A stretch of DNA of 64,000 nucleotides, from NCBI GenBank assembly GCA_030063045.1, contig JAQSEB010000091.1:1550001-1614000 (forward strand). The letters run 5' to 3'. Origin of the DNA: Pratylenchus scribneri. Its lineage: Eukaryota > Nematoda > Chromadorea > Rhabditida > Pratylenchidae. Shown here piece by piece: positions 31,001 to 46,000 of the stretch; the first letter of the stretch is position 1, and each line of letters starts with the position of its first letter. Position numbers and translations under genes: made by a program. The notes beneath the pieces are model-generated. The model made no database searches. It had not been told where the DNA came from and saw only the letters and a list, made by a program, of their open reading frames with translations.

Positions 31001-34000
31001 ACAGGCGGAATTATTCTTTAAACAGGCGGAATTATTCTAACTAAACAGGCGGAATTATTCTAACTAAACTGGCGGAATTATTCTAACTAAACAGGCGGAA
31101 TTATTCTTTAAACAGGCGGAATTATTCTAACTAAACAGGCGGAATTATTCTAACTAAACTGGCGGATTTAATCTTAAAAAAAGGCGGATTTATTCTCATG
31201 TTTGTGGATTTATGTTCCATCCATAAAACTCACTCATCAGGGAGATACTTGGGAAAGTGGTATGCTATTCAAAAGCCCTTAAATTCCTCTAAAAATTGTT
31301 TTTCTAATTTTTTAAATAACAATTTCTAAAATAAGGATTTTTCCTCTATCTGCTTTATTGCATAATGATATATAATTATTTTGTATTTTCTTAAAATATT
31401 AATCAACTTTTTGTAAGATATTTATGGTCTTCCAATGGTTTATTATCTTTACAGTCAGAAGTTGGTTATTTCTAACTGAAATATGGGCTAAAAGCTAAAA
31501 TAGATTGCATGTACTCATTTTTTACCTAATTAATTTATAGGAGAGCCAATAATTTTTATATCGTTTAGTGCCTTCTGTTTTCATTTTCTTTTAGACCAAT
31601 CGAACTTCAAATGTTTTCTTAGAATTCGTTTATCCATTATTTCATCAACAATTATTCCATCGGTTTTCATCTAATACCAAAAATGAATGCATAAACTATT
31701 TAACAGACTCCACAAACACACAAAGAATATCGTTCAATTGAAAATAATATATCGTCAAAAATATAATATTTTAAATTTATTTCATTTTATTTTTTTATTT
31801 ATAATATTTATATGCAAATTTGAATTGAAAGAAATGGAGTAAAATGGAGAAAAGTGAAATGCGACCAAAAATTAAATGAAAATTTGAAAGGAAAATGAAT
31901 CGAAGAAAAATGGCGATGATGGCTTTGAGAGATATAAAAATGGAAAGATTAGGATTTGTTTTGATGTTCAAAAAATGGAAAAAATAATGAATTTTGGGCA
32001 GTTTTTTAAAATTGAAAATTTGGATGAAAAATTATTGCCACCAACAAAATGGAGAAAGACAATGAATTGAGGGTGAAGAAAAGGATGGCAAAAATAAACA
32101 AATAAAAATATGGGAAATATAAAAAATAATGCTCTCCGATTTTTGATTGGATTTTCGTGACCACTTCTTCTCTACCATCCAAACCGTCGATGATTACCTC
32201 CATCCCTGGCACTTCTCCAACCATAGTCCGCCATTTCTTTTGGCCACATTTCATCGGCTGTTGTTGTTGATTTCAGCGGCGGTGCACGACGTCGTAAAAT
32301 GCCCTGCGGCGCTGTTGCCTCCAATCTTTGTTGTTGTTGTGCCAATCTTTGAGAGGCGGCTGCCCCAGCTGACATTTGAGCGGCTGGTGGATTGTTGTAA
32401 TTCCAAGTTGGCCCCATTCTTTGTTGTTGCAGTGGCGATTGATAGGCAGTCCCATATGATGGATTTGGTGGTCTTGTCATTGGCCAATTCGTTGGTGGCG
32501 GCCTTTCACCAGGCCAAATGCCATTGTATGGTTGTGTCGTGGAATATCCTCCATAGAGGGGTGGTCTCCCTTCCAATGGTGGTTGTCGCCAATACAAATT
32601 CCCATAGTCCTGGGTCCATTGCGCAGGTGGCCTTGCCCCATAGTTGGCCTCGCTTCGGCTATAGACGCCTGGCTGCTCTACGGATGGTCCAGGAGCAGTT
32701 GGGAAAGGTGCCATTCTTCCAAATTGTTGTTGTTGTGCTTCAATGGAAGGAGGGTAATAGGCGGCTGAAGTCGGCTGAAAAGGTGGCCTTTCGGCTGGCT
32801 GATAATATCCACCGGCCGGCATCAATTGTGGAGGTGGCCCCATTTCAGCCATCAATTCCCTTTCGGCCATTTCCCGTTGTCGTTGGTCCAACAGAAATTG
32901 ACTGTTCAAATAGTTGGCATATTCCGAGAGGAGCAATTCCTGGGAATCCGCTGGTGGCGGGCCTTGTTGTTCCAATGCGGCCAAATCGTCGGCCATTCCG
33001 GCAAATCTTGGCCTATAGTTGGCAGCTGCTGCCCTTCGGTAGTCCTCTGCCTCCGCTGGGCCCATCCTATCCAAATAGTTCATTGAACGACTGGGATATT
33101 GCGGCCATGGTTGTTGGTCGGTACGTCCAAAAGCCATAGGCGGGCCATATTGACTGGAATATCTTCCACCGGCGCCCAAACGGTCCAAATCCTGCATTGA
33201 TCGGGAATAGGAAGAAATTGGCGGTGGCGGAGCTGCTCCAAAGCGTCCATCAAATTGCGATGATCGAGCAGGTGAAAATGCTGTAGTCGCCGCCGTCGAT
33301 GCCATTCTCCGTTCATAGTCTCTGGGCAACGAGCCATAGCCATAGCCAATGGGTGGTGGCCTCCGTGGTTGCGGCGATGTGAACGTGGAAATTGGCAATG
33401 AATGTGGGGCAGCGGTGGGAGGCGGAATTTGACTAGGAATTTGTTGGCCATATTCCAACCCTCTTGGTAGGGAACCGCTCCAATGTTGCGGATATGAGGC
33501 GGGTGGTTGTGTATAAAATTGTTGCGTTTGCTGCTCAAATTCCGCCAAATCCGGGATGGAATAGCGCAGTTCACGTCGGCGTCTCTCCAACTCATCCCTC
33601 ACCATTCGTTCCTTTCGTCCACGTTCACTTGTGGTATCGGCAGTGGCCAAAAAGCGGCCCAATCTGCCACGTCTTCGTCGGCTTTGTCTTTGTTGTTGCT
33701 GTGGATCCTCCCATTGTTGATATTGGCTCGGTCGTTCCAAAGGCTGATAGTATTCATGGTCAAAAGTGGCACCACCAAATGTTGCAGTGGTAGTGTCCGG
33801 CCATTGCCAATGCCTTTGTTGTTGCCTAACATCATAATCGTCAATGTCAATGCGTGGATCGGTTTGCGTTTCGGCACAAAGCGCAGTCTGCGTTGATGCT
33901 TCTTGGCTTCTCTGTGCCATCCCCAATTTTGTTGTTTGAGTTGTGCCAGTACGCAATTGCGCACTCAGCGATGTGCTTGGCATTTGATAGAATGCCGGTT

Positions 34001-37000
34001 GCGTCTGCGTTGGTTGTCGCCAACTTCGTTGCGTTGCGAAAAATGCCGTTTGCGTTTGGGGTCCTTCCGTCGCTTGGCAGCCAATTGAACGGACAAGCCT
34101 TGGCTGTTGTTGTTGTGGTTGATAAAATTGCGGCATTGAAGTTGTAGTGGAAGTTGTGGCAGTCAATTTTGCCGAAGCCATCGAGGTCGATGGAAGGCCA
34201 TATCTCGGTGGTTCATGGGCCATTGCAAATCGTTTGGGAACTATTTTGGCACCCACAATCAACTCCGGTGGAAGTGTGCATTTCACCACCGCAGGAATGG
34301 CATCCAATTCGGCTGGCCGTAAAAAGCGTTGAGGCAAAATGCCACTCCTCATCCATTTATCGATCACATATTGCCGATGGCCTGCCTCAATCTCGCACAT
34401 GTCCAACTGCTCCTTGCGTTTGGCCAATGCATCGCGCAATTCCTTTTTTAATAGAAGTGAATTTAATTTGCCGAAAAATTGAATTTGTCAAAAAGTTTTT
34501 TTGTAGAAAAATAATCATTTTAAAGCCATTATAATTTAATTATAACAAAGAGTGGTGATTGGGATTAGCTTTAGTTAGAATAGGGCATGGACACGGAATA
34601 TATAACTGGTGTAATTATTCTTATTAGTAAAAGACGGAATTAAAACAGGCGGAATCATTCTTAAAAATAGGCGAAATTATTCTTGAAAAATGGCGACAAT
34701 TCTTAAGTAAGAAATCAAAGAAACCTAATTTGGCAAATTAAATGACCTAATAGATTATTTTCCGAGAAGAAAACCTTCTGCAAATTCAATATTTTTCTAC
34801 AAATTAAATATTCACCTTTTTGAACATCAACTGGCATAGGGTTTCCTGGGTGGCACGTTCCGAAGTCGAAGTGGGTGGCAATGTTCGACTTCGGCTTTGT
34901 CTTTCTTGTTGAATTCGTCGAGGCGGCGATAGGGATGTGGACAATGTTGATGGTGGCAAATATGCCGCCGAAGGCAAAATGGCTGATAATGGCCTGTTGA
35001 ATGCGGGCGATGTTCTGCCTGTACGAAAAGTGGCACCCGGAAGGACTGAAGATTTATGTGGCAACAGTTCCACACTGCCATATGGCCTCACATTGCCATT
35101 TGCCATTGTAGTGGTTGTGACTGCTGTGGATGTTCTGGCACTCCACGGAGGCGATCGACTGGACAATGTCGCATGTTGGGCGCTGGCCACCAAAGCTGGA
35201 TCGAACAGGACACGGCCTTCGGGTAGCCATTCTTGCTGAGTTGAAATTGGCACATTGCCATTGACGGCCACATCCTTCTTCTCCGGTGCACTGGATGTGT
35301 AGTAAATGACGGGCGATAATTGCGATGGTGCCGTCGAAGTGCTCGCCGTCGTTCGATGCCCAAAAATTGATGCCAAACTTGGCTGTTGCGGTGGAATATG
35401 TCGACTGTTGGAATCGAAGGCGGATGTGTAAGGGAGGCTTGTGGCCGAAGTGGTAATTGTTGGCACGGATGTGGCTGAATAAATATGGCCACTGGATGAA
35501 TATGGGAGGGTGGAACTGGGCAAGGATGGGAGGCGACGACGGCCCATTTCAGCTGCTGATTGGGAGAATTGTTGGAGGATGGCAGTGCCGAAAGTGGATG
35601 AGGTAAATGTTGAGGTTGAGCTTGAAGGGGCGATCTCAAATGTGGAGGAGGCACCGACGGCGATTGGCAGTGAGGAAGAAGATTGAGGCTTTTGTGGATG
35701 GGTTGCCTTTTGTTGTTCAGTAGCTGTTGTGATTGGCTGATATTGGTGGATTTGGGAGGCGGATTGTTGTGCATTCTCCTGTAAGATTGCGATAGACACC
35801 ATTTATGAGAAATTGGACAAAATTTAGAAGGGATTGGATTTGGGTGGAATGAATTAACTTAAAGGATGAACCCATTTGGCATTGGCATTGACCTTCACTG
35901 GCGGCTACTGGATTGGCAATTGGCAAACTTTCCCCTCACTTTTCTTTCATTCCCTTTTATTTTTTCCATTATGGCAATTTTCTTCTTCAATATTAACCCC
36001 CCTCTTAACCCATAAATGAATGGGTTTGCCCTTCCAGGCAAATTTCTTCTCCCAAGCGGAAGAATTTCATTGGGATGGGAGGGGGAATGGCGCAATTTAG
36101 TTCTTATTAGTGGAGAGAGGCTCCATTAGGTGCCCATATTTTTCTAATAGTTCATATTTTTACGAAACTGTACATATGGCCATTCTTTTGGCCATATCTC
36201 AACAAGGAAGCAACTTATTAGTATACAGGAAGGAAATATGCTATTTTAAAGCTCATAATTCCCTCTAAAAATTGGCTTAACTAATTTTCTGAAAATTTAA
36301 AAAATTTGTAAAATAAGCGGCTTTACCTCAAAAATAAGGAAATTCGAGTTTGTTACATTAAAGTTGAATTTCATAAAATTTAAAAAGGCCACTTTTTAGA
36401 GGTCACTTTGAGCTTTCAAATGACATATTGCTATCCCAAATAAATTATTGCCTTGATGAACTATTGCCAAAAGAATGTTCCAACTGATGAAACTTCCCTT
36501 AAGGGTCCCTCTTTGTTAGTACGTGTACCCATATTTTTAGCCAATATTTAATCCCATTTTTATACCTTTCAATGCGGATTCTGCTCATCTGGAGCAGAAA
36601 AGCGCATTAATTTTCACGCAAGAATAGAAAAGGCAACAACATAAATTCGCACGGATTGGCCACCCACAAAATATGCCATAGGAGTCGAAATAGAATGGAA
36701 AATTCTCCTTTTTAGTGCTTTTCTCTAAATATTTTTGTTTTTCTTGGCAAAAATGGCGGCTAATCGATTTGTAGGGGAAGGAGGTTGAGGGTGGGACGGC
36801 TTAAAGGATGTGGAAGAAGGAAGGCAACGGATTTAGAAAAAAAGGGTTGTGAAGGCGGATGTAAAAGGAGGCTTCAAATGGCCCTCTGGCACCAAGGCCA
36901 CTTTAATGCAATTCCATTCTTACTTCTTTTTAGTGTGCCTTCAGCACCACCACCAACGCCACCAATTTTTTTGGCACAAATGCCGTAAAAAGAAGACAAT

Positions 37001-40000
37001 GAAATGAATTCGCCGTTAGTTGGAAAGGGCTAGTGGGGATTGCGGTGGCGGGAATAGCTGGAAAAGACGGCCGGCTAACTGGAGGAGGGCTATGAAAGTC
37101 GAGAATGGGTGGAGGAATATAGGAGGGAAGGGAAGTCCGCAAAAGGGAAGGAATTATGGGGGAGTAGGCGAATGCCAAGGACTGATGAGTGAGTGAGAGT
37201 GGAAGCTGGAAGAAGGTGGGGCCACCACTCTCAAAAGGAGGCCGGAAAAAAAGTGGGCACCAAAAGGGGAAAGGAAGAGGGTGATGGACCACTTGGCCAA
37301 GAGGGGACCTTGGCGCGGCCATAAAATTGAAGGGAAAAGGAAGGAAACAGGCAAAGTGGGCGAGTTGAGGTAGGTGGACTGCTGCCAGCCGGTAGCCGGA
37401 TAAGGGAAGGCAAATACAAACAGCCATTAATGGTGGTGGTGGTGGTAGCCGAGAGTAGCCGTTGGGCATACAAAGTGAATGGGGAGCCATTGGCAGTCTA
37501 TTGAGGACTGTGGCCCCATAAATGGAAGTGGAAATTGTGTAAGGAAAGAGCATTGGAAGGAGGGAAAGCTATTCTCGGTTGTCCTCTATGCTTGCTTTCC
37601 TGGGCCACAAATCTCATCTTACCCACATTTCGTCCTCATCATTATGGAATTCCTATGCGTGCGCGCTTGCCAAAAGCAAATGGATTGACCTGCTTGAATG
37701 GTGGAAGCAGCTTAAATAGGGAAAGAGGATAGAGGAGGAAAAGCAGAGGAAGCGGTGGTTAGGGTGAAAAGGGGAAAAAGCAAATCGTCTGCTGGCAGGA
37801 AAAAAAGGCCGAGAAAAAGCAGTGAAGTGGTGGGCTGGACAAAAAAAGGAATGGAAATGTTGAAAAACGTCGATTTGTGGGGTGTCGGTATGTAGAGACG
37901 AATTCTCCTTTTCCCTCTTTTAAGGCTTTGCTTTTGCTTCGATTTTGGCCACCATGCTGCTGCCGTCGTTGTCCTTCTCTGGCCGTTGATAATAAATAGG
38001 CCAAAGCAAAGCAAAAAAAAAGCAAAGGAAGTGCTTTTAGCTTGAAGAAGTTGGAAAAGAGTCCTTAAAGGGAAAGAATGCAGGCAGCTATTCCCTTGAG
38101 ACTAGTTTTGGCACGTATTTAGTTGGTTTTTGTTCGAAAAATGGGTGAGAGTGGATGAAAAATTTGGACATGGAAAAGGAAGGAAGGAATGCGGAGGCGT
38201 GACTTTGGCCAATTTTTGGAGGAATTTGAAAAGAATAAAAAGAAACTAAAATGGGAACGGAAAATTTTAGAGAAAAGAAAAAATTTAGTAATTTTATAAA
38301 TAATATTTAATTTGTCGAAAAAATCTTTAAAAAATGTCGAAAAGAATAAAATGGTGCATAGTGACAAAATAATTATAATGGTCAAAGGATTTGTAACACA
38401 TTAATCAGAATAGCGGAATTAAAACAGGCGGAATTATTCTTAGAAGCAGGCGGAATTATTCTTAAACAGGCGGAATTATTCTTAGAAGCAGGCGGAATTA
38501 TTCTTAAACAGGCGGAATTATTCTTAGAAGCAGGCGGAATTATTCTTAAACAGGCGGAATTATTCTTAGAAAACAGGCGGAATTATTCTTAACCAGGCGG
38601 AATTATTCTTAACCAGGCGGAATTATTCTTAACCAGGCGGAATTATTCTTAACCAGGCGGAATTATTCTTAACCAGGCGGAATTAAAATATGAGCTGGAG
38701 AAAAAATCATTCATATTTTTAGGCAATATTTGACGATTTACTAAATTATTTCTTTCTATACTAAATAATTATTTATTATTAGAAGTAAACTTTAGAACTT
38801 TTATAAACATTTAGGCATTTTCATGCTACATTTTATAATTAACATTTCCATTTATTTATTCCCATTTAATTAATAATCCTCCCTGTTTTCTTTCCCATTT
38901 GTTTCATCCAACCCAATACTAATAAGCCTGTCTATGGCCATTGAAATAAAAAGGGGGAAAGTTTCGATTTTCTATCCTATATTTGTGGCCAAATGAATAT
39001 TTTTTTTGTTTTTGTCTGCTTCCCCAACGGGCACAAGAAAGGGAGGAGAATTGCGGCCACGCAAAGGGGTTAAAAACATTGATGGAGCATCGGCTAATGA
39101 GGAAAACGACGACCTGGGTTACAAAAGTGGCCACGGGATTGGCGTTGGAAGTCAAGGTGAACTAAAAAAAAGCACAAGCGAATGCGGAATGCATAGATAT
39201 AAGTACTATTATATTAGGAGGAATATAGGTCTATTAAAGGGAGATGGTGGCATCTCAATCTTGTAGTCCAAAAATGCTTCTCCAATCATTTACGGAGCTG
39301 ATGTGGCTAATGGGTACTTACTACTTATTGGAAGGGATGGGGAGGGAATTGTGCCAAATGCCAATCCTGCAGAATGTCCCAACAGAAAAAATTGAAGGGA
39401 AAATTGCTAAATGACCAATGCGAGAGTCAATAGTGCCAATGCCAATGGTCAACATCCGCCGCTTATATTAGAGAGGAATTTGCTTCTTTTGGACATCGGG
39501 GAAAGAAGCTCCCTGTCCAAATGAATTATGGATGTATTTTATGGAAAGGGAAATGAAGGGGGAGGAAGGCGCCAATTATGGCACCCTCTACAAAATCCTT
39601 CTTTTAAGGCATTTGAGTAAGGAGGAAATGAAAACAATTGAAAAGGGGAGCCAAATGGCCAAAAATTTGGCCTCTGGAAATAAAAGGAATTTTTGACATG
39701 GAAACCATTTGAAGGAGGCACAAAACGCCACACCACAAACAATTAACTATTATTAGTAAGGTATGGATTATTTATGGGTGTATTCAAATTCCAAAAATTT
39801 TTTCGTTAAACTATCAAAAAATGGAACGAATCACAATTTTAATGTGTTTTCGCTGGAAATGGTTTAGAATTAGAAAGGATGCGGCGATCATTGCCTCTAG
39901 CATTAGTTTTTTACTACAACTCATATGTATTTAGTGAAATAATGTCGGCCTATAAAAATGTTTTGAAATTTGAAAAAACACCTCAAATAATCCTTCCGTG

Positions 40001-43000
40001 AATAAAATATACCCACCACCATTCTGCTGGTTTGAGCCAATTCTTCAGCTGAAGTGGATTTAATGTATTGATCAATGCCGATTCCACTATCTACGGTTGT
40101 AGATTGAACCAATCCAGTCAAGTTCATAGCCGGCGATCTTTTCAGCCTGAATTTAAATAAATGTGATTATTTCATTTTAAATACCATCCATAAATGAATT
40201 TATTTTCTCGCTAATTTTTTAATGAAAAAGCAAATCTACTGGATATTTGCCTATATTTCAGCGAGGCCATAGCCAATATGGAAGAGGAGTATATCATTTA
40301 AAAGGTCTGGATTTCCTCTATAAAAAGGCTTTATTATGTTTTTGTTTTTGAAATGCCTTGGAGAAAAAAAATTCATTTTTTCTGATGAATTCGAGTTTTT
40401 ACCATTCTAAATTATCAGATTTATGTTATTTAATGATAAATTAAAATAAAATTAATAAAGCATTTTAATAAAGGAAAAGGCATATCGCCTTCTAAGATTT
40501 CTTATGCCCTTATTGAATTATAGGCCAAAAATTTAAGCAGTTTAGATTTTACCAAATGTTGAAAATGCGGACAAATTTTAATAAAGGAATTAATCAAATA
40601 TTATATTAATTATATAATTTTTATTGTCATTTTTTGGACCTTGGTGATTGAATGGAAGAAGAGGTGGCCAAATCATCGTCGCCACCATCATCACCCAACA
40701 TTGGCACATGTTTTGAAGGCGGTGGCAAATCCTCTTGTTGGGCAATATCCTTCACTTTGTTCACAAATTTATGATGATTCAATTGCTGAAAGAATAATGA
40801 AAAAATAAATTTTATGATTAAGAAAAATAAGCTAGAAAGCCAGTTTTTCAAACAATGGACTAGAAAATAATATAGATCAGGGTAATTAAGGGGATTAATG
40901 CGAAGAATTCAAAATATGCCAAATTGCCTGTGTTAGGAAATTTATGGTGTTGAATTTGGCGGCTCTAACCAAAAATGAAAAAAATATAAAGGGCTGAGGA
41001 TTAAGCTTCTAAGGTTTGGGAGGATTCTGGGTGTTGTTCGATTTATGATTAGGCTAATAAGCACTAGGTCTTGGAGGATAGTTATGGACGACAAATTTCG
41101 TTTTTTAATAAGATTTCAAAATTCGGTGTCACAAATTTTATAATTAATCAAATCCCCTAAAGTAGAGTCTGACTATTATGGCAGATTCAAGTGACAAAGC
41201 AATTTGCATTTTTAATCCTGTTGTCTAAATAAACCGAAAATATTATATACTAATTCTAAAAGAATTTAATTATATAATAAAATGGGGAGCTTCCTCTTTC
41301 TCACCTGCAATTGTTGCTGCAAATGGAGGGCAGCATTCACGGAGGGATGATGGCCTACTTTGGATTGGGTTACTGTCCCTTCAATTTGATCAATTGGCAT
41401 TTGTGCCTCCGTTGGCGGAGGCGGTGGCGCACTTCGAATTGGGGTCAATTGTTCATCCACCGAGGAATCTGATGGAATGGCTCCTTCTGCTACTGTTGGC
41501 ACCGTAGCACCTTGGACCGTACTGCTTGCAGCCCAAAAACGTTGTGGCTGCTTTTGTTGCTCAATTTGTGAGGAGGTACCAGCTGCAGTGGAGGATTGTG
41601 AGGATGTGGCCGATTTGGATCTGAAAGAATTATCAAATTAATGAGGCTAATTTGTGAATTCTCTCTTATATAAAAAACAATAACAAATGAAGGTGAAAGT
41701 AAAAATTTCTCAATTCCCCTTATTAAGTAAAAAAATATACTAGTAGCTGATAGAGGTTTCAATACCAGTGCCATTGTTTTGCTTATATCTACGGAAGTCA
41801 ATTAAATAATTAGGAAGGCGAAGGTAATTACATTCGGAAAGTACAATGCCTCTAGCTTTTATTTTATGAAATTTTAGTTTTAAAAAGTTTCCATTTTGTA
41901 ATAAACTTGAACTTTCTGATTAATTCCGTTTTTTATTATTACCTATTTTAAATTCAGCCTATAAACGAATAATTGCAACTGTTTAATTCCGTGTCTTTCC
42001 AACTAGTGAGTAAAAGTATCTTTTTATAAATAAAAGCACTTTTTAAAGAATATTTTTGGCTTTCCATAGACACAAGGCCTTCCCGAATTGGCTTCTTCCT
42101 TTTAAAGCTATGGTTAAAGAATGGCTCGTCGATTAATTGCATTCTTTTTCAGAAAGAACTTCAAACATCAATTAAAAAATAAAATTCTTCCTCACCTGGA
42201 TCGCCTTCTGGCACTGGCCGCCATTGCTTCAGCCGGAATCAACTCGGGCACCGTTTCGGAATGCAATGGTTTTCGTTCGATTCGATCAGCATGGTAAATG
42301 CCTTCTCGGTTTGAGGCGGCCATTCCTTTGTCCTCTTCGGTCGGATTCTCGGGAATTGTGTACACTGGGCCAGGTCGATGCGCAAAATACATGGAATGAT
42401 CGAATTGGCCTTTGTAGTAGCGTTCGGCTTCGGATGCTGCATTTTCGCCATCTTCGGCGTCCAAATGCTTAAAAATAGAATTTTTAAAGCAATTTTTGAT
42501 ATTTTTTGATTTCTTTATACTGAAAATTTTTGACATTTTTATGCAAAACTTATCAATTAAATATAAATAGACAATATTTTATTAATTTTTATAAAAAATT
42601 TATTGACTTTTTAATAGCAATTTAAGCATTAAATAGGTAATTTTAAAATCATTTTTTATTGGATTTGATATATTTAGAAGCAATTTAATGCTTTTTAGTA
42701 AAAAAAGTTTTTCATAAAAACATTAAGTTAATATATATTAATTTAATATTCCGGTAATTAAATTTTGTTCGCCGAATTTTTATGCCATTTTGCCTTCCCC
42801 TTTTCAAGTTGGGCTTATTGAATCCGATCAATCATTTTTGTTTTTTTTAATTGATACTCAATGATCCTAGGTTTTGCTGATCTGCTGGGCGAGAAGCGAG
42901 AAAACTAGCTTTTTGACTGCCCCGAATCCCCAAATATAAATTATTTTGTTGGGAATACCCCCCAGAGGCATGCCCCCTAAGTCATCTCCATCCATAAAAT

Positions 43001-46000
43001 CAGTGCAAAACTGCCATTATATTTTCCTTCGGCATTCATTTTTATAACTGTTTCTTTTCATATATATAATATAATGCATTTTAGCAATAAAGCAGTTGGT
43101 GAAAGCAATTCAAAAATGTCGAATATTCAATTAATTTTTATAAATTTCTTCGTTTTTTCCACATTTTTGGCCATCGCCCAAATTGGCGCACAATTTCCCA
43201 GATGGGGTAAATTTTTTTAATAAAGACCAAAATGTTGGCACAATTTTGATAATTTTATAAATCAAAATTCACTTAAATTTGACATTAATTATTGACTATT
43301 TTTAATTTGCGCAGAGGAACGAACGCTGGATTGCACCACTCGGCCAGGCGATTGTTCACTGATTGCGCCCGGGGCCAAGGTCAAACGTGATCCTGCCCAA
43401 TACAAATGCCGTCGGGAACCGATGCCACAGACGGACTGGAATAAGCTGGCACGGAATTCGACCAGTCAGTCTTATATTTTTTTTTGGAAATTTTTTCTTA
43501 TAGCTTATTAGGTCTAAATTATTTTTTAGAATAAAAAATTTATGATGAAACAAAATTTAATTTTATTTTATGATGCCAAATCAAAATGTTTTCGTATTTT
43601 ATAGAATCATTTTCTGGTATATTTTCAATTTATTTTTTTTCATTTTTTGATTACCCATTTTCATTCATTAAAAGGGCATTAAAATTTGGAACAATTTAAA
43701 AAAGGCATTAATTTTGTTTCCAGCCCGACAGGCATGCCCAATTGGTTGCGAACCGGAAGCGGATCTTTCTGTTTGTTATTTATGATTCATTTTTCATATA
43801 AATTCCCCTGGCTTTAGGTCATCCAAAAACGGCCAATTGACAATAAAAAATGTCAAAAATATTACACGTATGTTTTTTGGAAGGAGTAATTCCAATTAAT
43901 TATTGGGGAACTATTTATTACAATTACGTTAGTAAATGGAGGAGGAATCAACCATTTTAAACACAGATATGGCAAATACCGGGACCAACACGAGGGGGAA
44001 TGGTATTTGTGGTTGACGGAACCCTGCGTGGCCAAGTACTTTTCTCATCAATATTTTGACATAATATTCCCCTAATCCCACAGTTTGACCACCCATTGCC
44101 GTTTCAATGATATCCCATTCCCATCGGCTGCCAGTAACCCATCAGAATCTAATGCTGGCCCCTCGGGGGATAGTGCCCTTCAAATTGCGGAGGCTGAACA
44201 GCGACGTGGCCGAAAGGCACGTAATTAAGCAAAGAAGAAGAATGGAAGAGGATATGCGAGTAAAATATGATAATTGCTAAAGGGGAACATTTTTGTCTAA
44301 TTTGTTTGGCGGATTTTTTATGGCACAAAAATTTGTGGTATTCGAATTGTCTTTTCTAGATATTAATTTATTAATGTTGGCATTTTCTATTATAAATGAT
44401 CATTGCTCAAAGTCTTTTTAATGCGGTAAGAAAACATTTCAATATCGCCATTACAATATTCTAGGCCATTATTATGGCCACAAAGCTCAACAAGGAAGCG
44501 ATAACTAATTTGAAAAGATGGATATATCATTATATTAAAGCTTTTCTAAATGTTCTCTAAAAATGAACATTTTAATTTTTGAAATCTAATTTTAAAAATT
44601 TACAAGTCATTGCGTGAAACCCAAAATAAAATAGCTTATTAAATTTTATGAAAATAAATTTTAAATAAATTTATTAGTGCAATGAGCCCAAATTTTCTAA
44701 GTCAAAGCTGCTTATTTTATATACAAATTGTTTTGAATTTAGTAATTTGAAAAGCCACTTTTCGAGGCAAATGGCATTTCTTTTTTCAAAATTGGTTATT
44801 TCATTGTTGAATTATGGTCAAAAGAATAGCCCAAGGTAATGAAATGGCATGTACATTTCCCCCAAATTTACCTCTTGTCTGATGACCACATCCTGGCCAG
44901 CTTCTTCCTCTTCCTCATCTTCATCCTCCTCTTCTTCCCCTCCACCAATTGGTTGGCCATCTTCGGCCTCTTCAACCAAAAACGGATTCGTCCTTTGCCT
45001 ATACAGAATGGCCTGCTGCTGATTGGCTGCAGCCGTTCCATTTGGCTGTTGCCGGCTTTGTTGCTTTTCTTCTGGCATTTTCGGTTTTTCCGCTGATATG
45101 GACGCCGTTTCAATGGATTTTGGTGTAGTGGCACTTTGTGGCCCTTCGGGCGGGGAATACACGTTGGCTGCATCCTCCATGAAGAAATTGTCCCGATTGG
45201 CCGCAATCTTTGGCAAAGCCTAAATTCAGAGTAAAAGACAATTAAATAAATTGCTAACCAAAAAATGGAGATAAATAAAAAAGTTTTCCCATTAAATTCT
45301 GGCTTATTTGATAAATATTCCAATAAATTAGTAAAAATTAACACAGCTTCCTTCAATGTTAATTAAATTAATAAGATTTATTAGAGGCTATTTGAATTGG
45401 GATTTTGGGATAAATAAATTAGGAATTTTAATAAAGAAATGTAATGAGATTTTTGGTGATGAAATTTATCAAGCAGCCAAAATTTAATCTAACAATAAGG
45501 AAAATAAAATTTTAAATTAAGTTGTACATAATTCGGATTTACTTAATTTGAGTAAACCAATAAACCATACACTAATAAAAGATGCCACTCTTATTATCTT
45601 TTTTTCATGAGGAATCCAAAGGTAATTACAAATAAATTTAAATTAATTTATATCACCTTTTGTTGTGGCTGCTGTTTTGTTTGTGATGGCTGTGGCGAAG
45701 GTTGTTTTGCCCATTGAACATCGAATTCATCATCGGCTGCTTCGCCGAATGCTTGAATTTGTTGCAGCACTTCTGCTGCAATTTTGTCATGTTCCATTTC
45801 ATTTTGCTCTTGCATGGCTGCAATTGTTGCCGGCGACACAGTGGGCGCTTTAATTATCTATATCGGAGAAGGGATATAAAATATTGAAAATAAGCATTAA
45901 TTTTTGGCCTATATAGTTCACTCAGAGAAGGTATATTAAAAACAAGCGGAATTATTCTTAAAAACAGGCGGAATTAAAATAGGCGAAATTATTCTTAAAA

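Larger units (their letters stand above)
29877..32197. other. Large cla-1 intron (2.3 kb) between exons 32198 and 29876
   Basis: Holds a minisatellite (30418-31196), a MITE relic (31235-31500) and AT-rich sequence. No exon or nested gene found. Confidence 0.6.
35779..40016. other. Longest cla-1 intron (4.2 kb), possible internal promoter
   Basis: Contains a MITE-like copy (36175-36490), a strongly strand-asymmetric purine-rich block (about 36770-37900), a minisatellite (38410-38690) and a second purine-rich stretch (39330-39730). Directly upstream of exon 34816 an in-frame ATG at 35802 would read through the acceptor (MVSIAILQ, then ENAQQ), so a short isoform starting here is feasible. C. 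elegans cla-1 has short isoforms from internal promoters. No convincing exon inside. Confidence 0.45.
42468..44871. other. cla-1 intron hosting a nested gene
   Basis: 2.4-kb intron between exons 44872 and 42467. It contains the opposite-strand secreted Cys-rich gene and, next to the 44872 donor, a MITE-like foldback. Confidence 0.8.

Noticed and set aside
32147..33139. 330-codon open frame on the plus strand
   Set aside because: Shadow of the long CLA-1 Pro/Gln-rich exon; no splice or initiation context and a composition explained by the complement of Gln/Pro codons.
36930..37553. 207-codon minus-strand frame rich in Pro, Phe, Leu and Ser
   Set aside because: Its composition follows from the pyrimidine-rich strand; no fitting donors or acceptors to cla-1 exons and no domain. 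Kept only as part of a possible regulatory block.
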